DNA from: Clostridia bacterium
GTDB lineage: Bacteria; Bacillota; Clostridia; Christensenellales; Borkfalkiaceae
Assembly (NCBI GenBank): GCA_017448355.1
Contig: JAFSLQ010000040.1
Coordinates: 41,660-105,659 of the forward strand
Direction: 5' to 3'
DNA: 64,000 nucleotides
Shown here: piece after piece, positions 1-8,211 of the stretch
Layout of the letters: each line of letters begins with the position of its first letter
How positions within the stretch are numbered: the stretch's first letter is position 1
Notes under the pieces: model-generated
Database searches by the model: none
Seen by the model: only the letters and a program-made list of their open reading frames with translations
Told to the model about the DNA's origin: nothing
Made by a program: the position numbers and the translations under genes

Positions 1-146
1 ATTAAACCTTGCTTTTCCATTTGCGCAAGGTCGCGGCGGATGGTCGCACCGGATACGAATAGTTCCGCCGCCAACTCTTCCACCGTCGCCGACTTGTTTT
101 TATTTAAAATTTCTAAGATTTCGTCTTGTCTTTTAAGCGATAGCAT
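1..146 (-). CDS. DeoR-family transcriptional regulator, N-terminal fragment
   Basis: Reading leftward from an ATG at 146, the first 48 codons form a classic DeoR N-terminal winged helix-turn-helix: a short basic start (MLSLKRQDEILEIL), a turn, then VSGATIRRDLAQMEKQG, which is the DeoR recognition-helix pattern (S-x-x-T-I-R-R-D-L). The C-terminal sugar-phosphate-sensing domain lies beyond the left edge, so the effector cannot be read. It diverges from the SorE-like dehydrogenase operon with 176 bp between the starts. DeoR proteins usually repress such neighbouring sugar-catabolic genes and respond to a phosphorylated sugar; that role is inferred from position. Confidence 0.85.
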   Translation of the reverse strand, partial: MLSLKRQDEILEILNKNKSATVEELAAELFVSGATIRRDLAQMEKQGL

Positions 147-189
147 ATTTCACCTTTAATCAGATTTTTTCAAAAAGTTTTTCAATTCG

Positions 190-288
190 TGCGCATTTTT
201 GCGCATTTGTGTTCAAATTATAGCATAAAAAAATTTGTTTTGCAACTTTATTTCAAACAAAAACAAAACACGCTTTATATGTTATACT
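190..288. promoter_or_regulatory. Divergent regulatory region between deoR-type gene and sorE-like operon
   Basis: The 176-bp intergenic region holds two head-to-tail copies of TGCGCATTT (190-198 and 200-208), ten bases apart, then an A-rich block with repeated CAAA(A)AC units (254-269) facing TTTGTTTTG (234-242). A rightward -10 candidate TATACT lies at 283-288 without a recognisable -35 at the right distance. Direct repeats one helical turn apart and A/T-rich repeats are typical places for DeoR-family binding, so these are operator candidates. No binding data; the assignment is inference. Confidence 0.4.
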
Positions 289-322
289 CTATATGTAAAA
301 TAATGATATAGGAGTATGTTTT

Positions 323-1588
323 ATGAAAACCAAAGCGGTAAGATTGTACGGCGTTAACGATTTACGCCTTGAAGAATTCGAACTTCCCGAAATAAAGGAT
401 GACGAAATACTTGCGAAAGTTGTTTCGGACAGTATTTGTATGTCGTCTTTTAAGGCGGCGGAACAGGGTGCAAGTCATAAGCGCGTGCCAAGCGACGTTG
501 CCGAAAATCCGGTTATTATCGGGCACGAATTTTGCGGCGATATAATTAAAGTCGGCAAAAAGTGGCAGCATAAATTTAAAGAAGGCGATAAGTTCGGTAT
601 TCAGCCGGCGATGAACCTTCCGGAAAATCCTTTTTACGCACCCGGATACTCTTATAAATACATAGGCGGCGATTCGCAGTACGTGATTATCCCGAACGAA
701 GTTATGGAAACGGACTGCCTTATCCCGTATAACGGCGACAGTTATTTTAAAGCGTCGCTTGCCGAACCTATGTCCTGCATTATTGCCGGTTATCACGAAA
801 ACTATCATACGCATTACGAAACGCACACTCACGAAATGGGGATAAAAGAAGGCGGCGCGGTTGCGATTCTCGCGGGCGTAGGTCCTATGGGACTCGGCTG
901 TGTGGATTACGGTATCCACGGCGACAGAAAACCTTCTTTAATGGTTGTTACCGATATCGACCAGGCGCGTCTTGACAGGGCGGCAACCCTTTTAACGGTT
1001 GAAGAAGCGGCGAAAAACGGCGTAAAACTAGTTTACGTCAATACTTCGGCAATCGAAGACCCCGTAAAATATATGAAGGATTTAAACGGCGGTAAAGGTT
1101 TTGACGACGTATTCGTATATGCGCCTGTTTCCGCGCTTGTGGAACAGGGCGACGCGCTACTTGGCGACGGCGGATGCTTAAACTTCTTCGCTGGCCCTAT
1201 AAAGACCGACTTTTCCGCAAAATTCAATTTCTACGACGTGCATTATGCCTTCCACAGAATAACCGGTACTTCCGGCGGAAATACGAGCGATTTGAGAGAA
1301 GCGCTAAGATTAGCGGGTGAAGGCAGAATCAATCCGTCTATTATGATTTCTCACGTCGGGGGACTTGACAGCGTTGTGGATACAACCTTAAACCTTCCCA
1401 ACATTAAAGGCGCAAAGAAACTTGTTTACACGCACATCTCGATGCCTATGACGGCGATAGCGGACTTTGAAGAATTAGGAAAGACCGACCCGTTCTATAA
1501 AGACCTTTCGGAAATTTGCAAAAAGCATAACGGAATCTGGTCGGCCGAAGCGGAAAAATACATTCTCGCAAACGCTAAAAAGATATAA
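323..1588 (+). CDS. Zinc-binding dehydrogenase, L-sorbose-1-phosphate reductase (SorE)-like
   Basis: A 421-residue medium-chain dehydrogenase/reductase. The N-terminus (MKTKAVRLYGVNDLRLE), GHEFCGDI near residue 68, the KKWQHKF stretch after it and the CLNFFAGP, YDVHYAF and GTSGGNT blocks in the C-terminal half match the SorE branch (sorbose-1-phosphate reductase) closely. A Rossmann glycine motif (AGVGPMGLG) sits near residue 183. SorE reduces L-sorbose-1-phosphate to glucitol-6-phosphate with NAD(P)H. Here the partners are not a sorbose PTS but a 2-oxo acid dehydrogenase complex, so the true substrate may differ, for example another polyol phosphate or an acyloin. RBS TAGGAG precedes the ATG. 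It is the first gene of the operon and 80 bp ahead of the E2 gene. Family is secure, substrate is not. Confidence 0.8.
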   Translation: MKTKAVRLYGVNDLRLEEFELPEIKDDEILAKVVSDSICMSSFKAAEQGASHKRVPSDVAENPVIIGHEFCGDIIKVGKKWQHKFKEGDKFGIQPAMNLPENPFYAPGYSYKYIGGDSQYVIIPNEVMETDCLIPYNGDSYFKASLAEPMSCIIAGYHENYHTHYETHTHEMGIKEGGAVAILAGVGPMGLGCVDYGIHGDRKPSLMVVTDIDQARLDRAATLLTVEEAAKNGVKLVYVNTSAIEDPVKYMKDLNGGKGFDDVFVYAPVSALVEQGDALLGDGGCLNFFAGPIKTDFSAKFNFYDVHYAFHRITGTSGGNTSDLREALRLAGEGRINPSIMISHVGGLDSVVDTTLNLPNIKGAKKLVYTHISMPMTAIADFEELGKTDPFYKDLSEICKKHNGIWSAEAEKYILANAKKI

Positions 1589-1668
1589 ATTGCGAAATCG
1601 CGCGGCGAAAAACGCTTGCGCCTTTTTGCGTTTTAAAGACGATATAATTTTATTCAAGGAGATTTTAT

Positions 1669-3306
1669 ATGGCAAATCCTGTACTTATGCCAAAGCAGGG
1701 CATTACGGTGGAAAGTTGTATTCTCACCAAGTGGAATGTTAAAGTCGGCGACACGGTTAAAGTCGGCGACGTGCTGTTTTCGTTTGAAACGGACAAGTCG
1801 TCCATCGACTACAACGCCGAAGCGGAAGGCGAAATTCTCGCACTCCTTTGTGAAGAAGGCGACGAAGTTCCCGTTCTTTCGCCCGTTGCCGTGATAGGTA
1901 AAAAAGGCGAAGATATTTCCGCATTTAAAGCGGGCGGCGAAGCGCCCAAAGCGGAAGAAGTGGCGGCAGCACCCGCCGCGCAGACGGCTGCGCCCGCGGC
2001 GAAAGTTATTCCCGCGGATATAAAGGCAACCCCCGTAAATATGCCGAAATCGGGCATCACGGTGGAAAGTTGTATTCTTACGAAAATCGGCGTTAAAGTC
2101 GGCGATAAAGTTAATAAGGGCGACAATATCTTTTCTTACGAAACGGATAAATCGTCTTTTGATTTGGAATCGGAAGCGGAAGGCGAAGTTCTCGCTATCT
2201 TCTTTGCGGAAGGCGACGAAGTGCCGGTAGGCGCTTGCGTTATGGCAATCGGCGAACACGGCGTGGACGCTTCGTGTTTTGCGCCGAACGGCAGCGCGCC
2301 CAAGGCTGAAGAAGTAAAAGCCGCCCCCGCGCCCGCAAAAGAGACCGCAGCCCCCGCAAAAGAGACTGCACCGTCTGCGGCTAAAACCGATAACGGCAGA
2401 ATATTTGCGTCGCCGAGAGCAAAAAATTTAGCCGAAAAACTCGGCGTCGATTTATCGACCGCGACCCCAACAGGTCCTAACGGCAGAATTATAGAACGCG
2501 ACGTCAGGGAAGCAAGCGTCAATCCGAAAACGGCAATCGCGCCCGCGAAAGAGACTGCGCTCGTTTCAAAGGCGGAAAGTGCGGACGTTAAGGCGTTTAA
2601 GGACGAAAAGATGTCCAACATCAGAAAGGTCATCGCAAAGAATATGGTGATGAGTTTATCTACGATGGCGCAACTTACGCATACGCTTTCTTTCGATTGC
2701 ACGAACGTAATGGAATTCAGAAAATATTTAAAAGACAATGCGGAAAAACTCAAACTTCCGAATATCACCGTCAACAACATTATCGTTTTCGCGGTGTCGA
2801 GAGTGCTTAAAAACCACAGGGATTTGAACGCGAACTTAATAAACGGCGACACGATGCGTTACTTCGAACACACTAATATCGGTATCGCGACGGACACTCC
2901 GCGCGGACTTTTAGTGCCTACGCTTTTCGGCGCGGATTTAATGAGTTTATCGGAAATCGCCGCTAAATCCAAAAAATTATCTTCGGACGCGATAGACGGA
3001 AAACTTTCGCCCGACCTTTTAACCGGCGGCTCGTTTACGGTATCCAACGTCGGCACGATGGGAATAGAAAGTTTCACGCCGGTTGTTAATCCGCCGCAGA
3101 CGGGAATCTTAGGCGTAAACACCTTGGAAACGCGCGTAAAACTCGGCAAGAACGGCGAAATTATCCCGTACACCGCTATGAGTTTGTCGCTCTCCTACGA
3201 CCACAGGGCGCTTGACGGCGCGCCTGCGTCAAGGTTCTTAAAAGAACTCAAAGATTATCTCGAAAATTTCAGTTTCAACCTTTTGGCTGATTCTAAATGC
3301 ATTTAA
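1669..3306 (+). CDS. Dihydrolipoamide acyltransferase, E2 of a 2-oxo acid dehydrogenase complex
   Basis: A 545-residue E2 core protein. Two tandem lipoyl domains occupy roughly residues 1-80 and 122-200; each carries the lipoylated lysine in an ETDKSS motif. Ala/Pro-rich linkers follow, then a peripheral-subunit-binding domain near 245-285 (FASPRAKNLAEKLGVD ... GRIIERDV), which docks E1 and E3, and the C-terminal CoA acyltransferase domain with the catalytic DHRALDG motif near residue 515. It moves the acyl group made by E1 to CoA. RBS AAGGAG lies just upstream. The E3 gene starts 17 bp downstream. The acyl substrate (pyruvate, branched 2-oxo acid or acetoin) cannot be decided from the sequence. 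Confidence 0.93.
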   Translation: MANPVLMPKQGITVESCILTKWNVKVGDTVKVGDVLFSFETDKSSIDYNAEAEGEILALLCEEGDEVPVLSPVAVIGKKGEDISAFKAGGEAPKAEEVAAAPAAQTAAPAAKVIPADIKATPVNMPKSGITVESCILTKIGVKVGDKVNKGDNIFSYETDKSSFDLESEAEGEVLAIFFAEGDEVPVGACVMAIGEHGVDASCFAPNGSAPKAEEVKAAPAPAKETAAPAKETAPSAAKTDNGRIFASPRAKNLAEKLGVDLSTATPTGPNGRIIERDVREASVNPKTAIAPAKETALVSKAESADVKAFKDEKMSNIRKVIAKNMVMSLSTMAQLTHTLSFDCTNVMEFRKYLKDNAEKLKLPNITVNNIIVFAVSRVLKNHRDLNANLINGDTMRYFEHTNIGIATDTPRGLLVPTLFGADLMSLSEIAAKSKKLSSDAIDGKLSPDLLTGGSFTVSNVGTMGIESFTPVVNPPQTGILGVNTLETRVKLGKNGEIIPYTAMSLSLSYDHRALDGAPASRFLKELKDYLENFSFNLLADSKCI

Positions 3307-3323
3307 TATAAGGAGAAAACGTG

Positions 3324-4694
3324 ATGGAAATTTATGATTTAATAGTAATCGGCGGCGGCCCTGCCGGCTATCTTGCCGCAGAACGCGCGGGACACGCGGG
3401 ACTTAAAACCATGGTCGTTGAAAAGAACGAGTTCGGCGGAGTTTGCTTAAACGAAGGCTGCGTTCCGAGTAAAACTTTTCTTAATTCGGCAAAAGTAGTC
3501 GACTACGCTAATCACGCCGCAAAGTACGGCGTTAAAGTGGACGGCAAGGCTACCGTTGACCAGAAGTTCGTTGTTGAAAGGAAGAACGGCGTAGTAAAAA
3601 TGCTCGTATCGGGCATTAAAGCCGCACTTAAAAAGAACAAAGTCGTTATGAAATCCGCTACGGCGTTCATCGAAGGCAAGGACGTAAACGGCTATATCGT
3701 TAAAGCGGGCGAAGAAAAGTTTAGTGCTAAACGCCTTCTTATCGCAACGGGTTCTACGGCGGTAGTTCCGCCTATCCCCGGCGTAAAAGAAGGGGTTACG
3801 GCCGGATACGTTTTAACCAACAAGGAAGTACTTGATTTAACCGAACTTCCCAAAAACCTTGTTGTTATCGGCGGCGGCGTTATAGGCTTGGAACTTACGA
3901 GTTATTTCTCGTCTGTCGGCGTAAACGTTACCGTTATCGAAATGCTCGATAAAATCGCAGGGCCGACCGAAAAAGAAATTTCTTCGATATTGCAAAAATC
4001 GCTTGAAAGAAAGGGTGTTAAATTCAATCTCGGTTGTAAAGTCGTTGCGGTCGAAAAGGATGGCGTTGTGTTTGAAAGAGACGGAAAACAGGAAAAAGTT
4101 CCTGCGGATAAAGTCCTTTTATCTATCGGCAGACGTGCGGTTTCGGCAAATATCGGCTTAGAAAATATCGGCGTAAATATCGAACGCGGCGCTATCGTTA
4201 CCGACGACAAGATGCAGACCAACGTCGCGAACGTATACGCGGCGGGCGACGTCAACGGCAAAATTATGCTTGCGCACACGGCATACCGCGAAGCGGAAGT
4301 CGCTATCAACAATATGCTCGGCAAAAAAGATATTATGCGCTATAACGTGATACCTTCCGTTATCTACACTAACCCCGAAGTCGGTTCTGTCGGCGACACG
4401 GAAGAAAGCGCGAAAGCAAGGGGGCTTGACGTTAAATGCGTGTCTATTCCGATGACTTATTCGGGCAGATACGTTGCTGAAAACACCGACCTTGACGGCA
4501 TTTGCAAACTCGTTATAAACAAGGCGACGAACACGCTTATCGGCGCGCACATAATAGGTTCTTACGCGGGCGAATTCATCGTGGCAGTGTCTGCGATGGT
4601 AGACCTTGAAGTGGATATCGAGAATATCAAAAAACTCGTATTCCCGCACCCGACGGTATGCGAAATCGTGAGAGAAGCGATTTTCCAAGCGTAA
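3324..4694 (+). CDS. lpdA: Dihydrolipoyl dehydrogenase, E3 component
   Basis: A 456-residue FAD-dependent disulfide oxidoreductase. It has the N-terminal FAD dinucleotide motif GGGPAGYLAA, the redox-active disulfide GGVCLNEGCVPSK near residue 40, a second NAD-binding GGGVIGLE near 180, the FAD motif YAAGDVNG near 300 and the C-terminal HPTVCEI with the catalytic His. It reoxidises dihydrolipoyl groups on E2 with NAD+. ATG at 3324 is preferred (AGGAG eight bases upstream); a GTG three bases earlier is also possible. No N-terminal lipoyl domain is present, unlike several clostridial E3 proteins. It sits between E2 and E1, consistent with one transcript for the whole complex. Confidence 0.93.
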   Translation: MEIYDLIVIGGGPAGYLAAERAGHAGLKTMVVEKNEFGGVCLNEGCVPSKTFLNSAKVVDYANHAAKYGVKVDGKATVDQKFVVERKNGVVKMLVSGIKAALKKNKVVMKSATAFIEGKDVNGYIVKAGEEKFSAKRLLIATGSTAVVPPIPGVKEGVTAGYVLTNKEVLDLTELPKNLVVIGGGVIGLELTSYFSSVGVNVTVIEMLDKIAGPTEKEISSILQKSLERKGVKFNLGCKVVAVEKDGVVFERDGKQEKVPADKVLLSIGRRAVSANIGLENIGVNIERGAIVTDDKMQTNVANVYAAGDVNGKIMLAHTAYREAEVAINNMLGKKDIMRYNVIPSVIYTNPEVGSVGDTEESAKARGLDVKCVSIPMTYSGRYVAENTDLDGICKLVINKATNTLIGAHIIGSYAGEFIVAVSAMVDLEVDIENIKKLVFPHPTVCEIVREAIFQA

Positions 4695-4728
4695 AAAAAA
4701 GTTAAAAATTTTAAGGAGAAAAATATAT

Positions 4729-7194
4729 ATGTCTAAACAGTTATTCGTAGACCCCGTTGAACTACGTAAAAAGGGCAGTATCCACTTTGAAGATATTCCC
4801 GTAAACCAGTACAATAAGACCATCGAAGACGAGAAAAAGAACTTCTCGAAAGACGATTTTGTGAGAATCTTCAACGATATCGCGGTACTTCGCGAATTTG
4901 AAAGCATGATTAACTCCATCAAGATAAAGGGTGAATATCAAGGCTTTAAGCACACTTACCCCGGACCTGCGCACCTTTCTATGGGACAGGAAGCGGCGGC
5001 AGTCGGTCAGGCGTATAACCTTGACCTTGACGATATGACCTTCGGTTCGCACCGTAGCCACGGCGAAGTTTTAGCAAGGGGACTTGCGTCTATCCACAAA
5101 CTTCCCGACGATAAACTCTATCAGATTATGAAAGACTTTATGGGCGGAGAAACGCTTGCTCCCGTCGAACAATTAAACAAAACGGGCAACGTTAAAGACC
5201 TTGCGGTAGACTTTTTGCTTTACGGCTTTATGAGTGAAATTTTCGCGCGCAGAACGGGCTTCCATAGAGGTATGGGCGGCTCTATGCACGTGTTCTTCTT
5301 GCCGTTCGGTATTTACCCCAACAACGCGATAGTCGGAGGCGCAGCACCTGTTGCTTTGGGCGCGGCGCTTTACAAAAAAATCAACGACAAAAAGGGTATA
5401 GTTATATCCAATGTCGGCGACGGCGCGGTAGGCTGCGGCGTCGTGTACGAATCTATGAACTTCGCGGCTATGGACCAGTACCGCACGCTTTGGGAAAAGA
5501 AAGGCGGACTTCCCATACTCTTTAACTTCTTCAACAACGACTACGGCATGGGCGGTCAGACGCGCGGCGAAACGATGGCGTACGACTTCCTTGCCCGTCT
5601 CGGCGCGGGCGTCGCTCCTTCGCAGTTATATTCTGAAAGAGTAGACGGCTTTAACCCGCTCGCGGTTATAGACGCAGTCGGCAGAAAGAAGAAACTGCTT
5701 TTAGAAGGCAAAGGTCCTGCAATGCTCGACGTGGTAACCTACCGTTACGGCGGACACTCTCCGTCCGACGCGATGAGTTACCGTACCATCGAAGAAGTCA
5801 ATGCGTGGAAGGAATACGACCCGATTGTTACTTACAGAAAGGCACTCGTCGACGCGAAAGTGGAATCGGACGGTAAGTTCGACGACATCTTAAAGAGTAT
5901 CGAAGAACGTATGCTTAAACTCTGCAAGTTGGCGGCAGACCCCGAAAAATCGCCGTATATCGACTTTAAGAAAGACCCCTATTATATCGAAAATCTTATG
6001 TTCAGCAACGGCGCTGTCGAAAAGATGGAAGACAGAAAACCCGACGTTAAAATGCCGATGGAAGAAAATCCGCGCGTTAAGCAGATAGCGGGTAAACTTC
6101 GTTATGCGTTCGACGAAAAGGGCAATAAAGTTTCCGATATGAAAGCGTACAATATCCGCGACGGCTTGTTCGAAGCGATTATCGACAGATATTATAAAGA
6201 CCCGACGCTCGTTTCATACGGCGAAGACGTCCGTGACTGGGGCGGCGCGTTCGCGGTGTATAAAGGACTTACCGAAGCGCTCCCGTATCACAGACTGTTT
6301 AACTCGCCTATTTCCGAAGCGGCTATCGTATCGAGTGCGGTCGGTTACGGACTTTGCGGCGGCAGGGTAATAGTCGAACTTATGTATGCCGACTTTATGG
6401 GAAGAGCGGGCGACGAAATATTCAATCAACTCGCTAAATGGCAGGCTATGTCTTCAGGCATACTGAAAATGCCGGTAGTTCTCCGCGTTTCCGTCGGCAG
6501 TAAGTACGGCGCGCAGCACTCTCAGGACTGGGTTGCGCTTCCCGCACACGTTCCGGGGCTTAAAGTTTGCTTCCCCGCAACGCCTTACGACGCGAAAGGT
6601 CTTATGAACGCCGCGCTTAACGGTACTGACCCCGTTATCTTCTTTGAAAGCCAGAGAATTTACGGCAAAGGCGAAGAATTTAAGAAGGAAGGTGTTCCGA
6701 CAGGTTATTATGAAATACCGCTCGGTGAACCCGACATTAAGAGAGTTGGTAAAGACGTTACCATTTTGACTATCGGCGCAACCCTTTATAAAGCGGTCGA
6801 AGCGGCTAAAATCCTTTCTGAAAAATACGGCGTGGAAGCGGAAATCATCGACGCAAGAAGCGTTGTTCCCTTCAACTACGACAAGGTTGTGGAAAGCGTT
6901 AAAAAGACGGGCAGAATTATTCTCGCGTCCGACGCTTGCGCAAGGGGTTCTATCCTTAACGACTTCGCTCGTAACATCACCGAACTTTGCTTCGATTACC
7001 TTGACGCTCCGCCCGTTGTTTGCGGCGCGCACAACTGGATTACTCCTCCGCACGAATTTGACGAAGAATTCTTCCCGCAGGCAAGTTGGATAATCGACTT
7101 TATCAATGACAAGATGCTCCCGTTAAAAGGACACGTGTCTACTGTCAACACTTCCGATGCGGAAATGCTCCGTACGGCAAAGAAAGGCGTTTAA
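4729..7194 (+). CDS. Fused E1 alpha-beta subunit of a 2-oxo acid dehydrogenase complex
   Basis: An 821-residue thiamine-diphosphate enzyme in which the normally separate E1 alpha and E1 beta chains are one polypeptide. Residues about 45-400 are alpha-like, with HRSHGE, GGSMH and the ThDP motif GDGAVGCG ... FNFFNNDYG. Residues about 460-821 are beta-like, with YGEDVRDWGG, the NSPISEAAIV block, EHS-type AQHSQDW and the C-terminal dehydrogenase fold. It decarboxylates a 2-oxo acid (or cleaves an acyloin) and acylates the E2 lipoyl groups. RBS AAGGAG precedes the ATG. The fusion keeps the subunits equimolar. Pyruvate, branched-chain oxo acids and acetoin are all possible substrates; the adjacent dehydrogenase favours a carbohydrate-derived or acyloin substrate, as inference only. 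Confidence 0.9.
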   Translation: MSKQLFVDPVELRKKGSIHFEDIPVNQYNKTIEDEKKNFSKDDFVRIFNDIAVLREFESMINSIKIKGEYQGFKHTYPGPAHLSMGQEAAAVGQAYNLDLDDMTFGSHRSHGEVLARGLASIHKLPDDKLYQIMKDFMGGETLAPVEQLNKTGNVKDLAVDFLLYGFMSEIFARRTGFHRGMGGSMHVFFLPFGIYPNNAIVGGAAPVALGAALYKKINDKKGIVISNVGDGAVGCGVVYESMNFAAMDQYRTLWEKKGGLPILFNFFNNDYGMGGQTRGETMAYDFLARLGAGVAPSQLYSERVDGFNPLAVIDAVGRKKKLLLEGKGPAMLDVVTYRYGGHSPSDAMSYRTIEEVNAWKEYDPIVTYRKALVDAKVESDGKFDDILKSIEERMLKLCKLAADPEKSPYIDFKKDPYYIENLMFSNGAVEKMEDRKPDVKMPMEENPRVKQIAGKLRYAFDEKGNKVSDMKAYNIRDGLFEAIIDRYYKDPTLVSYGEDVRDWGGAFAVYKGLTEALPYHRLFNSPISEAAIVSSAVGYGLCGGRVIVELMYADFMGRAGDEIFNQLAKWQAMSSGILKMPVVLRVSVGSKYGAQHSQDWVALPAHVPGLKVCFPATPYDAKGLMNAALNGTDPVIFFESQRIYGKGEEFKKEGVPTGYYEIPLGEPDIKRVGKDVTILTIGATLYKAVEAAKILSEKYGVEAEIIDARSVVPFNYDKVVESVKKTGRIILASDACARGSILNDFARNITELCFDYLDAPPVVCGAHNWITPPHEFDEEFFPQASWIIDFINDKMLPLKGHVSTVNTSDAEMLRTAKKGV

Positions 7195-7204
7195 TTTCAG
7201 CGAT

Positions 7205-7231
7205 AAGCCCCGCCCTTTTCGGGCGGGGCTT
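7205..7231 (+). terminator. GC-rich hairpin after the dehydrogenase operon
   Basis: An 11-bp perfect stem (AAGCCCCGCCC with its complement) with a five-base loop lies directly after the E1 gene. The downstream side is A-rich rather than T-rich, so it is not a canonical intrinsic terminator; it may be a weak terminator, an mRNA 3' stabiliser or a processing site before the ligase gene nine bases downstream. Confidence 0.5.
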
Positions 7232-7239
7232 AAAAAACT

Positions 7240-8211
7240 ATGGAAAAATTTTTATTTTTAACTCACGACTATATAGACCCATATTTCAATCTTGCCTCAG
7301 AAGAATATTTTTTGCGGCATAGAGACGAGTATTTTATTTACCTGTGGCGGAACGCCCCCGCGGTTATCGTCGGTGTGAACCAGAACGCTTTGCAGGAAGT
7401 AAATCTCGATTATACCGCTTCGCACGATATTAAGGTCGTTCGTCGGCAAACGGGCGGCGGGGCAGTCTATCACGACTTAAATAATCTTTGTTACACCGTC
7501 ATCGCGCCGTATAATGAAAACGAAGACAATTACAGGCGTTTTACCGCGCCCGTTATCGAATACTTAAATTCTTTGGGTGTAAAAGCAAAGTTTTCGGGCA
7601 GAAACGATATAGTGATAGACGGTAAGAAAATTTCAGGCAACGCGCAAACTGTGTTCGGCGGCAGAATAATGCACCACGGAACTTTGCTCTTTGACACCGA
7701 TATGACGGCGCTTGAAAAGGCACTTAAACCCAACAAACTTAAAATAGAAAGCAAGGGCATTAAGTCCGTCCGCGCGAGAGTTACAAATATCAAACAATAT
7801 CTTCCGAATACCACCGTTTCGGACTTTAAAAACGGGCTGTCAAGGTATTTTAAAAAGTCTTGCGAAGAATATTTGTTAACGGCGGAAGATATCGCCGAGA
7901 TAAATAAACTCGTAAAGGAAAAATATTCGCTTTACGAGTGGAACGTCGGACGCTCGCCGAAAGGCAGGAATAAATTTGAACGCAAGTTCCCGTTCGGGAT
8001 TTTCACGTTTAATTTCGATACGGCGGACGGCAATATCGTGAACGCCGAAATTACGGGCGACTTTTTCTCTTTCCGCGATATAAAAGAGTTCGCGGCGACG
8101 TTAAACGGCGTAAGGTTTATTAAAAGCGAAGTTTATGCGGCGTTTAACAAAATCGGCGAATATATAAAAGGCGCAAACGCGCAAGAAATTGTCGACGGGA
8201 TATTTTCGTAA
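7240..8211 (+). CDS. lplA: Lipoate-protein ligase A
   Basis: A 323-residue ligase of the LplA/LplJ type. The N-terminal catalytic domain has the family signature RRQTGGGAVYHD near residue 70, followed by the FSGRNDIVIDGKKISGNAQ region that holds the adenylate-binding lysine, and MHHGTLLFD. A C-terminal accessory domain of about 90 residues is present, as in full-length LplA. It activates free lipoate with ATP and attaches it to the E2 lipoyl lysines encoded just upstream. No clear Shine-Dalgarno precedes the ATG; the ribosome may arrive from the upstream gene. It is convergent with the ger operon, its stop codon abutting the gerC-like stop. Confidence 0.92.
   Translation: MEKFLFLTHDYIDPYFNLASEEYFLRHRDEYFIYLWRNAPAVIVGVNQNALQEVNLDYTASHDIKVVRRQTGGGAVYHDLNNLCYTVIAPYNENEDNYRRFTAPVIEYLNSLGVKAKFSGRNDIVIDGKKISGNAQTVFGGRIMHHGTLLFDTDMTALEKALKPNKLKIESKGIKSVRARVTNIKQYLPNTTVSDFKNGLSRYFKKSCEEYLLTAEDIAEINKLVKEKYSLYEWNVGRSPKGRNKFERKFPFGIFTFNFDTADGNIVNAEITGDFFSFRDIKEFAATLNGVRFIKSEVYAAFNKIGEYIKGANAQEIVDGIFS

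Noticed and set aside
362-919. 185-codon leftward open frame inside the SorE-like gene
   Set aside because: Antisense shadow of a well-conserved gene; its translation has no recognisable domain. The same applies to the many long antisense frames over gyrB, feoB, pyrH and the E2 gene.
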